DNA of 64,000 nt from Fontivita pretiosa. Its GTDB lineage: Bacteria > Planctomycetota > Phycisphaerae > Tepidisphaerales > Tepidisphaeraceae. The notes below the pieces were generated by a model that saw only the letters and a program-made list of their open reading frames with translations, did no database searches and was not told the origin of the DNA. The stretch is taken from positions 2,728,001-2,792,000 of the forward strand of contig NZ_CP191258.1 of the NCBI RefSeq assembly GCF_050410795.1, written 5' to 3'. Shown one piece after another: positions 32,876-41,161 of this stretch (the stretch's first letter is position 1; every line of letters begins with the position of its first letter). The position numbers and the translations under genes are program-made.

Positions 32876-33648
32876 GCCTTCGCAGAATCGCGGGGATCGT
32901 TCTTCCGCCGCTGGCGCCGCTGGCGGCGGTGACGCTGGGGGCGGAGATTGCCGTCCGCATGGGCTGGGTGCAGGCGTTTCTGATACCGGCGCCGTCGAGC
33001 GTGCTGGGGTCCATCGTTCGCGACTGGCATGATCTTTCGCGAGCCATGCTCGACACCACCACCGCGGCGCTGAGCGGCTTTGCCCTCAGTGTGGTGGCGG
33101 GCGTGGGCATCGCCGTGCTGCTGTCCTCGGCCGCCTGGGTGCAGCGCGCGTTCTATCCGTATGCCGTGTTCTTTCAGACCGTGCCGATCATCGCCGTCGC
33201 CCCGCTGCTGGTGATCTGGGTGGGATGGGACCGCACGGTGGCGGCGTCGGCGTTCATCGTGTCGATCTTCCCGGTCATCGCCAACACGCTCAGCGGGCTG
33301 CTCTCGACGGATCCGGCGCTGCGGGATCTGTTTCGGCTGTACGGCGCCCGGCGGCACGCGACGCTGCTGAAGCTGCGCCTGCCGTACGCGCTGCCCAACA
33401 TCCTGACCGGGTTGCGCATCGCCGCCGGTCTGGCGGTCATCGGCGCCATCGTCGGGGAGTTCATTACCGGCGGAGGCATCGGCGGCATCATACAGGTGTC
33501 GCGGCAGCAGCAACGCGTGGACAAGATCTTCGCCGGACTGCTTCTGGCTTCGCTGCTGGGCATCGTGCTGTTCTGGGCGATCAACCTGCTCAGCCACCTG
33601 TCGCTTCGTCACTGGCATGCTTCGGAACTGGAAAGGCAAGATCGATGA
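32872..33648 (+). CDS. ABC transporter permease
   Basis: A 258-residue inner-membrane protein with about six hydrophobic segments and the BPD_transp EAA-like loop DLFRLYGARRHATLLKLRLPYALPNILTGL. It pairs with the ATPase encoded upstream, overlapping it by four bases, and overlaps the following lipoprotein gene by four bases. Family members import taurine, sulfonates, nitrate or thiamine precursors. Confidence 0.92.
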   Translation: MSLRRIAGIVLPPLAPLAAVTLGAEIAVRMGWVQAFLIPAPSSVLGSIVRDWHDLSRAMLDTTTAALSGFALSVVAGVGIAVLLSSAAWVQRAFYPYAVFFQTVPIIAVAPLLVIWVGWDRTVAASAFIVSIFPVIANTLSGLLSTDPALRDLFRLYGARRHATLLKLRLPYALPNILTGLRIAAGLAVIGAIVGEFITGGGIGGIIQVSRQQQRVDKIFAGLLLASLLGIVLFWAINLLSHLSLRHWHASELERQDR

Positions 33649-34628
33649 TGCACACATCTGCGTTGAGAACGGTGCTGATGGTGGGCGCGCTGCTGGCGGC
33701 GCTGTTGGGGTGCGAACGGCGGTCCGAGTCCGTTGACAGCTCCGGCGCGAAGCTGACGAAGGTCAAGCTTCAGCTCAACTGGAAGCCCGAGCCGCAGTTC
33801 GGTGGGTTCTACGCCGCGCCCTATGAGAAGTACGGGCTGGAGTGTCAGATCACGCCTGGTGGTGCCGGGGCGCCGACGATCGAGATGGTCGGCGCCGGCA
33901 CGGTGCCGTTCGCGATCGTCAGCGGCGACGAAATCGTCCGCGCTCGCGCCAATGGCAACCGCGTCGTCGCATTGTTCGCGGTTTATCAGACCAATCCACA
34001 GGGGATCATGACCCGCGCCTCACGCGGACTGAAGACGCTGGAGGATCTGTTCAATACTCCCGGCACGCTGGCGATGGAACGCGGGCTGCCCTATTCCGAC
34101 TTTCTTCAGAAAAAGTACGGCTTCGACAAGCTCAAGATCGTGCCCTCGCCGTTCGGCGACCTGAGCCTGTATCGCACGCAGGAAGACTACGCGATGCAGT
34201 GCTTCGTAACGTCCGAGCCGCTGGCGGCCAGAAAGATCGGCATCGAGCCGCAGGTGTTCCTCATCGCCGAGTCCGGGTACAACCCCTACACGACGGTGCT
34301 GGCCACCAGCGAGCAGTTCCTGAAGTCGAATCCGAAGCTGGTGCAGGGGATGGTCGCCGCGGTGCGCGAGGGATGGCAGCGTTATCTGGCCGATCCATCG
34401 CAAACCAACGCGATCATGGCCAGGCTGAACCCCACGATGGACTTGCAGACCTTCGCCGAAAGCGCCGAAGCCCAGAAGCCGCTGATCGAGACGGAGCTGA
34501 CCCGATCCCAAGGCCTGGGCAGCATGACCGAGCAGCGATGGCAGGAGCTGATCGATCAGTTGCGGGAGCTGAAGGTGATCGACAAGCCGGTGTCGGCTAG
34601 CGAGTGTTTTGTGAACATGGGCCAATAA
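33645..34628 (+). CDS. NMT1/THI5-like substrate-binding lipoprotein
   Basis: A 327-residue protein with a lipoprotein signal (hydrophobic core then LAALLGC, Cys about 22). LQLNWKPEPQFGGFYAAPYEKYGL is the NMT1/THI5 start, seen in ThiY-type binders of thiamine pyrimidine precursors. Import of such a pyrimidine, or a related small aromatic, is the likely role of this three-gene system. I saw no TPP riboswitch upstream, so thiamine control is not supported from sequence. The substrate is inferred only. Confidence 0.82.
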   Translation: MMHTSALRTVLMVGALLAALLGCERRSESVDSSGAKLTKVKLQLNWKPEPQFGGFYAAPYEKYGLECQITPGGAGAPTIEMVGAGTVPFAIVSGDEIVRARANGNRVVALFAVYQTNPQGIMTRASRGLKTLEDLFNTPGTLAMERGLPYSDFLQKKYGFDKLKIVPSPFGDLSLYRTQEDYAMQCFVTSEPLAARKIGIEPQVFLIAESGYNPYTTVLATSEQFLKSNPKLVQGMVAAVREGWQRYLADPSQTNAIMARLNPTMDLQTFAESAEAQKPLIETELTRSQGLGSMTEQRWQELIDQLRELKVIDKPVSASECFVNMGQ

Positions 34629-34896
34629 CACGTCAAATACGCAGTTGGCAATGGCTGGTCCAATGGGCGGCGGCTGGGGCGAGCGAATAATCTGAATTTG
34701 AGGATGGACTGCGGGCATTGGGGTGGCTATGCTGTGGCTGGTAAGTTCGGACGAACCAGCGACTCGGCACGCCAGATGGCGCGGTCTTCCTGTCTCTCGC
34801 CCTCCTACCTTCCGGACCGGAACATCGGTCCCTTTCTCCGCCTGCCCCGAAAGTAAAACAGGGGCCGGGCAATCGCCCAGCACAAGGAGACATCGC

Positions 34897-35238
34897 ATGG
34901 GCAGTAAGCTTTATGTCGGGAACCTGAGCTACAACACAACCAGCTCAGACCTGGAACAACTCTTTGCCGCGCACGGCACCGTGCAGAGCGCCGAGGTCAT
35001 CAGCGATCGCGACACCGGCCGCAGCAAGGGGTTCGGTTTCGTACAGATGAGTTCGGAAGGTGAAGCGCAGGCCGCCATCGCGGCCATGAACGGCCAGGAA
35101 GTGGATGGCCGGGCGCTGACCGTCAACCAGGCCAAGCCGCGCGAAGAGCGCCCGCGAGGCGGGGGCGGCGGCGGCCGAGGCGGCTACGGCGGGGGCGGAC
35201 GCGGTGGCAAGGGCGGCTTCGGCCGCAGCAGGTACTAG
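34897..35238 (+). CDS. RRM RNA-binding protein with Gly/Arg-rich tail
   Basis: A 113-residue protein; AAGGAGA precedes ATG 34897. One RRM domain spans about 3-80, with RNP2 KLYVGNLSY and RNP1 KGFGFVQM. The tail (about 87-113) is nearly all Gly and Arg, as in cyanobacterial and planctomycete cold-induced RNA-binding proteins. It likely acts as an RNA chaperone. A 270-base leader without genes precedes it, and a strong hairpin follows at 35301-35335. Confidence 0.92.
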   Translation: MGSKLYVGNLSYNTTSSDLEQLFAAHGTVQSAEVISDRDTGRSKGFGFVQMSSEGEAQAAIAAMNGQEVDGRALTVNQAKPREERPRGGGGGGRGGYGGGGRGGKGGFGRSRY

Positions 35239-35300
35239 CCTGCCCTCGCCGCCCGGCGGGAGCATCCCGCCGCCGGCAAGGCACTGAACCAGTACGTTAA

Positions 35301-35335
35301 CGCGAGCCCCGCGTCCACCCGACGCGGGGCTCGCG
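35301..35335 (+). terminator. Strong hairpin after the RRM gene
   Basis: A perfect 14-bp stem, CGCGAGCCCCGCGT with its complement, and a 7-base loop. No T tract follows, so this is either a U-less terminator or an RNA 3'-end protecting structure. Confidence 0.6.
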
Positions 35336-35426
35336 TCCTGCTGGCCCGGCTTTTATCCGCTGGTTCACCCCGGGGGCCTGTCGCCCCGCTCTCCCGCTGA
35401 TGCCGTGAATTCTCCTGGAAGCACCT

Positions 35427-36359
35427 ATGACCAACCCCCAATCCCCCGTTGATCTGACCACCCCGCAGGGCGACTGCTCGCTGGCGCCGCAGACACTCGA
35501 ACCAGTCTCGCTCACGACGCGGATCGCCAGCCTCATCGGCGTGATCACTCCCTTCGCGGGGTTCGTGCTGGCGGTGATCCTGCTCTGGGGGCGGGGGTTC
35601 GGCTGGCTGAGCGGCGGATTGCTGCTGGGCATGTACGTCGTCACCGCCTTTGGCGTTACGATCGGCTACCACCGCTACTTCACCCACCGCTCCTTCCAGA
35701 CGCCTCGTTTGGTCCAGTGCATCCTCGCCATGCTCGGATCGATGGCGCTGCAGGGGTCGCTGCTCAAATGGGTGGCCACGCACCGCATGCACCATCAGTG
35801 CAGCGATCGCCCGGGCGATCCGCATTCCCCTCACGACCACGGGGAAGGCTTCCTCGCCATGCTCCGCGGCATGTGGCACGCGCACATGGGTTGGATCTTC
35901 GATGGCGATCCGCGCAACCTCTATCGTTACGTGCCGGACCTTTCCCGCGACCGGATGCTGCGCGTGATGAGCCAACTGTGGCTACTCTGGGCGGCGATTG
36001 GGGTGATCCTGCCGGCGGTCATCGGCGGGCTCATCACGCTCTCATGGTCCGGCGCGCTGATGGGGCTGTTGTGGGGCGGGTTGGTGCGGATCTTCCTGGT
36101 CCATCACGTCACCTGGAGCATCAACTCCGTTTGCCACCTCTGGGGCACGCGACCATTCGAGACTCACGACCACAGCCGCAACAACCTTGTCTTCGGGATC
36201 GTGGGAATGGGCGAAGGATGGCACAACAACCATCACGCCTTCCCCGCCAGCGCTCGGCATGGCCTGCGATGGTGGCAGATCGACTTCAGCTACTACCTCA
36301 TCCGACTGATGTCCATCGTCGGGCTGGCGTGGGACATTCGCCTGCCGCGGCGGGCCTGA
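35427..36359 (+). CDS. Membrane fatty-acid (acyl-CoA/acyl-lipid) desaturase
   Basis: A 310-residue di-iron desaturase with the three histidine boxes: HRYFTH, HRMHH (in ATHRMHHQCSD) and HNNHH (GEGWHNNHHAFP). Four membrane segments can be traced (about 31-56, 59-77, 175-200 and 205-222). Such enzymes introduce a delta-9 type double bond into acyl chains and adjust membrane fluidity. It stands alone, after the RNA-chaperone gene. Position specificity is not readable from sequence. Confidence 0.92.
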   Translation: MTNPQSPVDLTTPQGDCSLAPQTLEPVSLTTRIASLIGVITPFAGFVLAVILLWGRGFGWLSGGLLLGMYVVTAFGVTIGYHRYFTHRSFQTPRLVQCILAMLGSMALQGSLLKWVATHRMHHQCSDRPGDPHSPHDHGEGFLAMLRGMWHAHMGWIFDGDPRNLYRYVPDLSRDRMLRVMSQLWLLWAAIGVILPAVIGGLITLSWSGALMGLLWGGLVRIFLVHHVTWSINSVCHLWGTRPFETHDHSRNNLVFGIVGMGEGWHNNHHAFPASARHGLRWWQIDFSYYLIRLMSIVGLAWDIRLPRRA

Positions 36360-36467
36360 CTCGCCATCGAAGATTGATCCGATGCGTCCATCAGTCCACG
36401 CAATGTCCGCGAGTCTGCCCACCAGGGACTGTTTATTTTTTGCATGTCGTGGCCGGTGGCGTTCGGC

Positions 36468-36473
36468 TATAAT
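36468..36473 (+). promoter_or_regulatory. Possible -10 element upstream of the GlsB/YeaQ gene
   Basis: A perfect TATAAT, about 130 bases before ATG 36605. The -35 region is poor (TTGCAT is 22 bases away), so activator help or an alternative sigma is possible. Confidence 0.4.
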
Positions 36474-36604
36474 CGCAGCACAAGCGACATTCCCGCCAAC
36501 CCCTTTGCCCTTCACCCGGTAGACCGGTTCGCTCGACTGCCGCAAACGTGAGTCCTTGTGGACTCCGCCAGCACCACCCGTTCTGGTCCTTTGCAGGAGC
36601 ACTC

Positions 36605-36895
36605 ATGCTCATCGGAATCATTGGTTGGGCGATCGTCGGGGCAGTCGTCGGATTTGTATGCAGCAAGCTGGTCGATCTGCGCGGAGATGATCCGCGACTG
36701 GGGATCGCACTGGCGGGAGTCGGCGGCGTGGTCGGTGGCTGGCTTTACAGCCTTCTCAGCGGCTCGCCCGTCGTGTTCTTCAACATCTGGAGCCTGCTGT
36801 GCGCCGGCGCGGCGGCCCTGCTCGTCGCCGTCGCATGGCACATCGTGCGAAGCCGCGGCCCGCACGAGCGGCCCTCGATTCGCCGTTCCTACTGA
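36605..36895 (+). CDS. GlsB/YeaQ/YmgE-type small membrane protein
   Basis: A 96-residue protein, ATG 36605 with GGAG upstream. Three hydrophobic segments (IIGWAIVGAVVGFVCSKLV, ALAGVGGVVGGWLYSLL and IWSLLCAGAAALLVAVAWHI) and the Gly-rich spacing match this stress-induced inner-membrane family. Role not known in detail; commonly induced by general stress. Confidence 0.82.
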   Translation: MLIGIIGWAIVGAVVGFVCSKLVDLRGDDPRLGIALAGVGGVVGGWLYSLLSGSPVVFFNIWSLLCAGAAALLVAVAWHIVRSRGPHERPSIRRSY

Positions 36896-36989
36896 ACCCC
36901 GACGGATCGCTGCTGTAGACCCGTCTGCTCGATCGCCGCAAATCAAAGAGCCTGCCCTGTGCCGGCAATGTGGCTAAGGAGCTTCGCGC

Positions 36990-37274
36990 ATGAAATACAA
37001 AGTTGGACAACTGGTGCTGAACCGGAAACTGGGGCTTGGGAAAGTGCTGGAAATCAACGGCAACGAAGTGCTGACTTACTTCAAGGATGAACTGACCAAC
37101 CCCCGGACGATCAATGTGAGCGTCGTTCCGATGGAGATCGCGGCGGAGCAGTCGGATCCGTTCTTCGACGGGCTCAGCGCCAGGGATATCCAGCGGCTGC
37201 GCAAGCCGTCGAAGCGGCGCCGCATTGTGGCGCCGCCCGCGCCCGGGGCTGCTTCGCCGCCCGACGCGCAGTGA
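36990..37274 (+). CDS. DUF3553-like small protein
   Basis: A 94-residue soluble protein starting at ATG 36990. VGQLVLNRKLGLGKVLEINGNEVLTYF followed by NVSVVPMEI forms a small SH3-like barrel resembling DUF3553 and CarD/UvrD-tail-like modules. The C-terminus is basic, then Pro/Ala-rich. Possibly nucleic-acid associated; this is inference. It ends 26 bases from the convergent radical SAM gene. Confidence 0.6.
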   Translation: MKYKVGQLVLNRKLGLGKVLEINGNEVLTYFKDELTNPRTINVSVVPMEIAAEQSDPFFDGLSARDIQRLRKPSKRRRIVAPPAPGAASPPDAQ

Positions 37275-37300
37275 CGGACGAACATGCCCCCCGTGCGCTG

Positions 37301-38983
37301 TCAGGACTGGCCGCCATTGGCCAGTACGGGTAGTGGCAGTCGCGCGCCCCGTTGCGGTGAGCTTGGGTGTGTCGCCGCCGCACGCCACGGATCCGGCGAC
37401 CCATGCGAAGGTGTCGGCTGGTGCGGCGATGTCTTCGACGAATCGCGTTGCCGTGCAAGCTGCTGGTGAATCTGGTCCCGGACGAGCTGGCGGTAGTACA
37501 GCAGATGCTCGATCTGGGCGCAGGTGCTGAGGTAGCTGCCGATCCCCCCGCGGTTCAGCCGGCACATCCGGTACAGGTTCTTCCAGAATCGCCAACGCGT
37601 CTTGCGCAGCACGCCCTGCCGCCACATGATCGTCGCCAGGGCGCGAATGTTCTGGAGATTGAGCTTGCGGCGAAGCGGCCGGGGTTTGCGAGGATAGTCG
37701 GCTTCCTTCAACAGCATGAAGTGACGGAACGTGCGATCGAGGAAGGCGATCGGATCGTACAGCCGCCAGAAACCTTCGACGTATTCCTCGGCGATCTGCT
37801 CGATCGGCCGGGTGGGTACGAAGTTCATCAGCGTGGTCTGGTTGATGTCCGCGCCGGCCAGGGCGTTGTCGAGCAGCCGCCCTTCCCTGGCCAGGCGGTG
37901 CGACAGCGCCGTGTCGGGCAGAGCCTGGAGCATGCTGAATGTGGCGGTGGGAATCGAGGTCTGCTCGACGAACCGCACGATCCGCTCGCCGGCGCCGCGC
38001 TTCTCGTTGTCGAAGCCGATGATGAAGCCGGCCATGATGCGAATCCCCGATCGCGCGATCTTCCGCACCGAATCTGCCAGCGGATCGCGGTTGTTCTGAG
38101 TCTTTTTCGTCAGCACCAGGCTTTGGGTGTCCGGCGTTTCGATCCCCAGGAAGACCGCGCCGAAGTTGCACTGGCGCATCAGATCCATCAGCTCCTGATC
38201 CTGCGCCAGGTCCACCGATGACTCGGTGGCAAACGAAAACGGGTAGCCGCGACCGAACATCCACGGCTTCAACTGGCGCAGCAGCGCCTTGACGTTCTTT
38301 TTGTTCCCGATGAAGTTGTCGTCCACGACGAACACGCTTCGCCGCCAGCCCAGATCGTAAAGCCGTTGCAGCTCGGCGAGCATCTGGTCTGGCGTCTTGG
38401 TGCGTGGCCTGCGTCCGTACAGCACGATGATGTCGCAGAATTCGCACATGAACGGGCAGCCGCGGGAAAACTGGACGGACATTTCCGTGTAGGCATCCAG
38501 CTCCAGCAGGTCGAATCGGGGGATGGGCGTTTGCGTCACGTCCGGCTTTTCACCGTTGGAGCGGAACACGCCGCGCTTCTCTCCGCGGGCAAGAGCCTCC
38601 AGAAACAGCGGCAGCGTAATCTCTGCCTCGTCCAGGACCAGATAGTCCGCATCGACGCACTCCTGAGGCAGCGCCGTCGGGTATGGGCCGCCAACCACCA
38701 CGCGCTTGCCGCGGCGCTTGGCCTCGTGCACCTGGGCGGCGAAGTCCCGGCGTTGCACGATCATCGCCGAGAGCATCACGATCTCGGCCCAGGCCCATTC
38801 CTGCTCGGTGACCTGGCGGATGTTTCGGTCAACCAGCTTGAACTGCCAGTCCTGCGGCAGCAGCGCCGCCACGGTGATCAGGCCCAGCGGCGGGAGCATC
38901 GCCTTTCGCCCCAGCAGTTTGATCGTCTTCTCGAAGGACCAGAAGCTGGTGGGAAACTCGGGGTACAGCAGAAGGACTCGCAT
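37301..38983 (-). CDS. B12-binding radical SAM enzyme with DUF4070-like C-terminus (HpnP-related)
   Basis: A 560-residue protein; start ATG 38983 (MRVLLLYPEFP) is chosen for GGAGG upstream. Residues about 1-140 are a cobalamin-binding Rossmann domain. The radical SAM cluster motif is SRGCPFMCEFC (Cys176, 180, 183). The region ETPIPRFD... to FRHFML resembles the family of hopanoid C-2 methylase HpnP and relatives, which methylate unactivated carbon with methylcobalamin. The last ~60 residues are low-complexity Pro/Ser-rich. Substrate cannot be told from sequence, and no hopanoid genes are nearby. Confidence 0.82.
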   Translation of the reverse strand: MRVLLLYPEFPTSFWSFEKTIKLLGRKAMLPPLGLITVAALLPQDWQFKLVDRNIRQVTEQEWAWAEIVMLSAMIVQRRDFAAQVHEAKRRGKRVVVGGPYPTALPQECVDADYLVLDEAEITLPLFLEALARGEKRGVFRSNGEKPDVTQTPIPRFDLLELDAYTEMSVQFSRGCPFMCEFCDIIVLYGRRPRTKTPDQMLAELQRLYDLGWRRSVFVVDDNFIGNKKNVKALLRQLKPWMFGRGYPFSFATESSVDLAQDQELMDLMRQCNFGAVFLGIETPDTQSLVLTKKTQNNRDPLADSVRKIARSGIRIMAGFIIGFDNEKRGAGERIVRFVEQTSIPTATFSMLQALPDTALSHRLAREGRLLDNALAGADINQTTLMNFVPTRPIEQIAEEYVEGFWRLYDPIAFLDRTFRHFMLLKEADYPRKPRPLRRKLNLQNIRALATIMWRQGVLRKTRWRFWKNLYRMCRLNRGGIGSYLSTCAQIEHLLYYRQLVRDQIHQQLARQRDSSKTSPHQPTPSHGSPDPWRAAATHPSSPQRGARLPLPVLANGGQS

Positions 38984-39239
38984 GGGCGGCGCCTCCGTTG
39001 CAGACATGCCATTCCGGGCCGGCACGCCCAGAGCATCCGGTTGCTGCCGAGGGGGTGCAATCCGCGCAGCTTACCCCATCGCCTGTGCTGGCGATAGGGC
39101 GCACGTGATCGATTCTTCCCCGCCAGCCGGAAGGTTGCAGTTCCGCTTCGGTATACTCGTGTCCGCGTTCGCGCCGCGATGAAGCCTCTTCTGTGTTACA
39201 CTATCCTGGCGGCTCGAGTCCGGCCGTGAGGTTGCTGCT

Positions 39240-41033
39240 ATGACCATCCTTCCCGTTGTCGCACTTTGCGCGGTGGTGCTGGTATTGGCGTATGTGTTTT
39301 ATGGCCGGCTGGTGGCCCGATGGCTGGGGGTCGATCCCTCGCGGATTACGCCCGCGGTGGAGATGGACGACGGCAACGACTACGTACCAGCCCCGGCGCC
39401 GATCGTGCTCGGCGGGCACTTCACCGCCATTGCCGCCGCCGGGCCGGTCGTCGGACCAATTCTCGCCGGTCTGGCATTCGGCTGGCTGCCGGCGATGCTG
39501 TGGATCCTGCTGGGGGCGATTTTCATCGGCGGCGTGCACGACTCGGGCGCGCTGCTGGCTTCCATCCGCCACCGCGCCACCAGCATCACCCAGGTCGTGC
39601 GACAGCACATGAGCCGAACCGCTTATCTCACGTTTCTGCTGTTCGTCTGGATCAGCCTGGTGTATGTGATCATCGCCTTCGCCGACGTGACCGCCGGCAC
39701 GTTCGCCAATTTCTTCAGGGAAGATGTGATCATCGATGGCGCGCCGCAGGCCATCGCGCTCAACGGCGGGGCCGTTGTCATCGGCGCCACGGCATACCTG
39801 GTCCTCAGCGTCGTCATGGGGCTGCTCTTGCGATTCACGAAGACCCCGTGGTACGCGGCGCTCGGCGGGGCCATCGCTGTCCTGGCGATCAGCATCTGGA
39901 AAGCGCCCGACCTGGCGATGTGGCTCTCGACCCACGGGCTTTCATTCATGGACACCCAGGCAAAGGACTCTGTTCAGATGACACGCGTCTGGGACCAGGT
40001 CCTTCTCGGCTACTGCTTCATCGCCAGCATCGTCCCGATGTGGCTGCTGCTGCAGCCGCGCGGCGTCATCGGGGCGACGTTTCTGTACGCGGCGCTGGCG
40101 TTCGGCGTGCTGGGCACGCTGGTCGGCGGATGGAACGGGCAGGGGGAGCTGGCGATTCACTGGCCGAGCTTCAGGGGCTTCACCGCCGCCGACGGCTCAT
40201 GGCTGTTCCCCTTCCTGTTCATCACCATCGCCTGCGGCGCCTGCAGCGGCTTCCACTCCATCGTCGCCAGTGGCACCACCAGCAAGCAGGTCCGCAATGA
40301 ACGCGATGTCAGGCCCATCGGCTACGGCGCGATGCTCCTGGAATCGATGGTCGCGATCTTCGCGCTGGCGTGCGTGATGATCCTTACCCCGGGGCAGAAG
40401 CTGGCCAAGCCCGACACCATTTACGCCCTGGGCATCGGCCGATTCGCCGCCCAGATGAACCCCAACATCTTCTTCTTCGCGGTAAGCTTCGGACTGCTGG
40501 CGTTCAGCAGCTTCGTCTTCGACACGCTGGACGTGTGCACGCGGCTGGGGCGATATGTTTTGCAGGAGATGACAGGCCTGCGCGGTATCAGCGGCGGCGC
40601 GGTCGCCACGCTGATCACGCTGGCGGCGCCGTCGGCGTACCTGTGGTTCAGCCCGCCGGGATCCTTCAAAACCTTCTGGGTCATCTTCGGCACGAGCAAC
40701 CAGTTGCTGGCGGCGCTGACGCTGGTGGGCGTGAGCGTGTGGCTGTGGCGCACGGGCCGGCCCGTCTGGTTCGCCCTGCTTCCCGCCGCCTTCATGGTCG
40801 CCAGCACCGGCACCGCCCTGGTCTTCAACTTCATGAACTTCCTGCGCAGCTACCGGTTTCCGCCTCCAAACGTCACCAACGTCACCCCCTTCGTGGTGAA
40901 CATGACGATCGCCGCGGTGCTGTTTCTTCTGGGGGCGCTGGTGGTGTTCGAGGCGCTGCGCGTCTGGCGGATGTCGCGCCGTCCGCTCCCAGCCCCCGGT
41001 GGATTCGAGGTGATGACCGCGGCGGGCAGGTAA
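39240..41033 (+). CDS. cstA: CstA-family carbon starvation / pyruvate-peptide transporter
   Basis: A 597-residue integral membrane protein with about 14-16 hydrophobic segments. NDYVPAPAPIVLGGHFTAIAAAGPVVGP (47-74), GVHDSGALLASIRHRATSI and FHSIVASGTTSKQ are family hallmarks. E. coli CstA and BtsT import peptides or pyruvate during starvation. This is the short version without the extra C-terminal domain, about 100 residues less than E. coli CstA. It stands alone on the plus strand. Confidence 0.92.
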   Translation: MTILPVVALCAVVLVLAYVFYGRLVARWLGVDPSRITPAVEMDDGNDYVPAPAPIVLGGHFTAIAAAGPVVGPILAGLAFGWLPAMLWILLGAIFIGGVHDSGALLASIRHRATSITQVVRQHMSRTAYLTFLLFVWISLVYVIIAFADVTAGTFANFFREDVIIDGAPQAIALNGGAVVIGATAYLVLSVVMGLLLRFTKTPWYAALGGAIAVLAISIWKAPDLAMWLSTHGLSFMDTQAKDSVQMTRVWDQVLLGYCFIASIVPMWLLLQPRGVIGATFLYAALAFGVLGTLVGGWNGQGELAIHWPSFRGFTAADGSWLFPFLFITIACGACSGFHSIVASGTTSKQVRNERDVRPIGYGAMLLESMVAIFALACVMILTPGQKLAKPDTIYALGIGRFAAQMNPNIFFFAVSFGLLAFSSFVFDTLDVCTRLGRYVLQEMTGLRGISGGAVATLITLAAPSAYLWFSPPGSFKTFWVIFGTSNQLLAALTLVGVSVWLWRTGRPVWFALLPAAFMVASTGTALVFNFMNFLRSYRFPPPNVTNVTPFVVNMTIAAVLFLLGALVVFEALRVWRMSRRPLPAPGGFEVMTAAGR

Positions 41034-41161
41034 TGTCCCGGGCAGGCCGTCACTCATCCAGCCATGGCTTTCCGCAGAATACTCGTTGCAGGTCGAGTCG
41101 CAGAGCTTAGGATCGCGCGAACGCACAGAATCTGTCCGTGCGATCCAGTGACCATGCAGTC

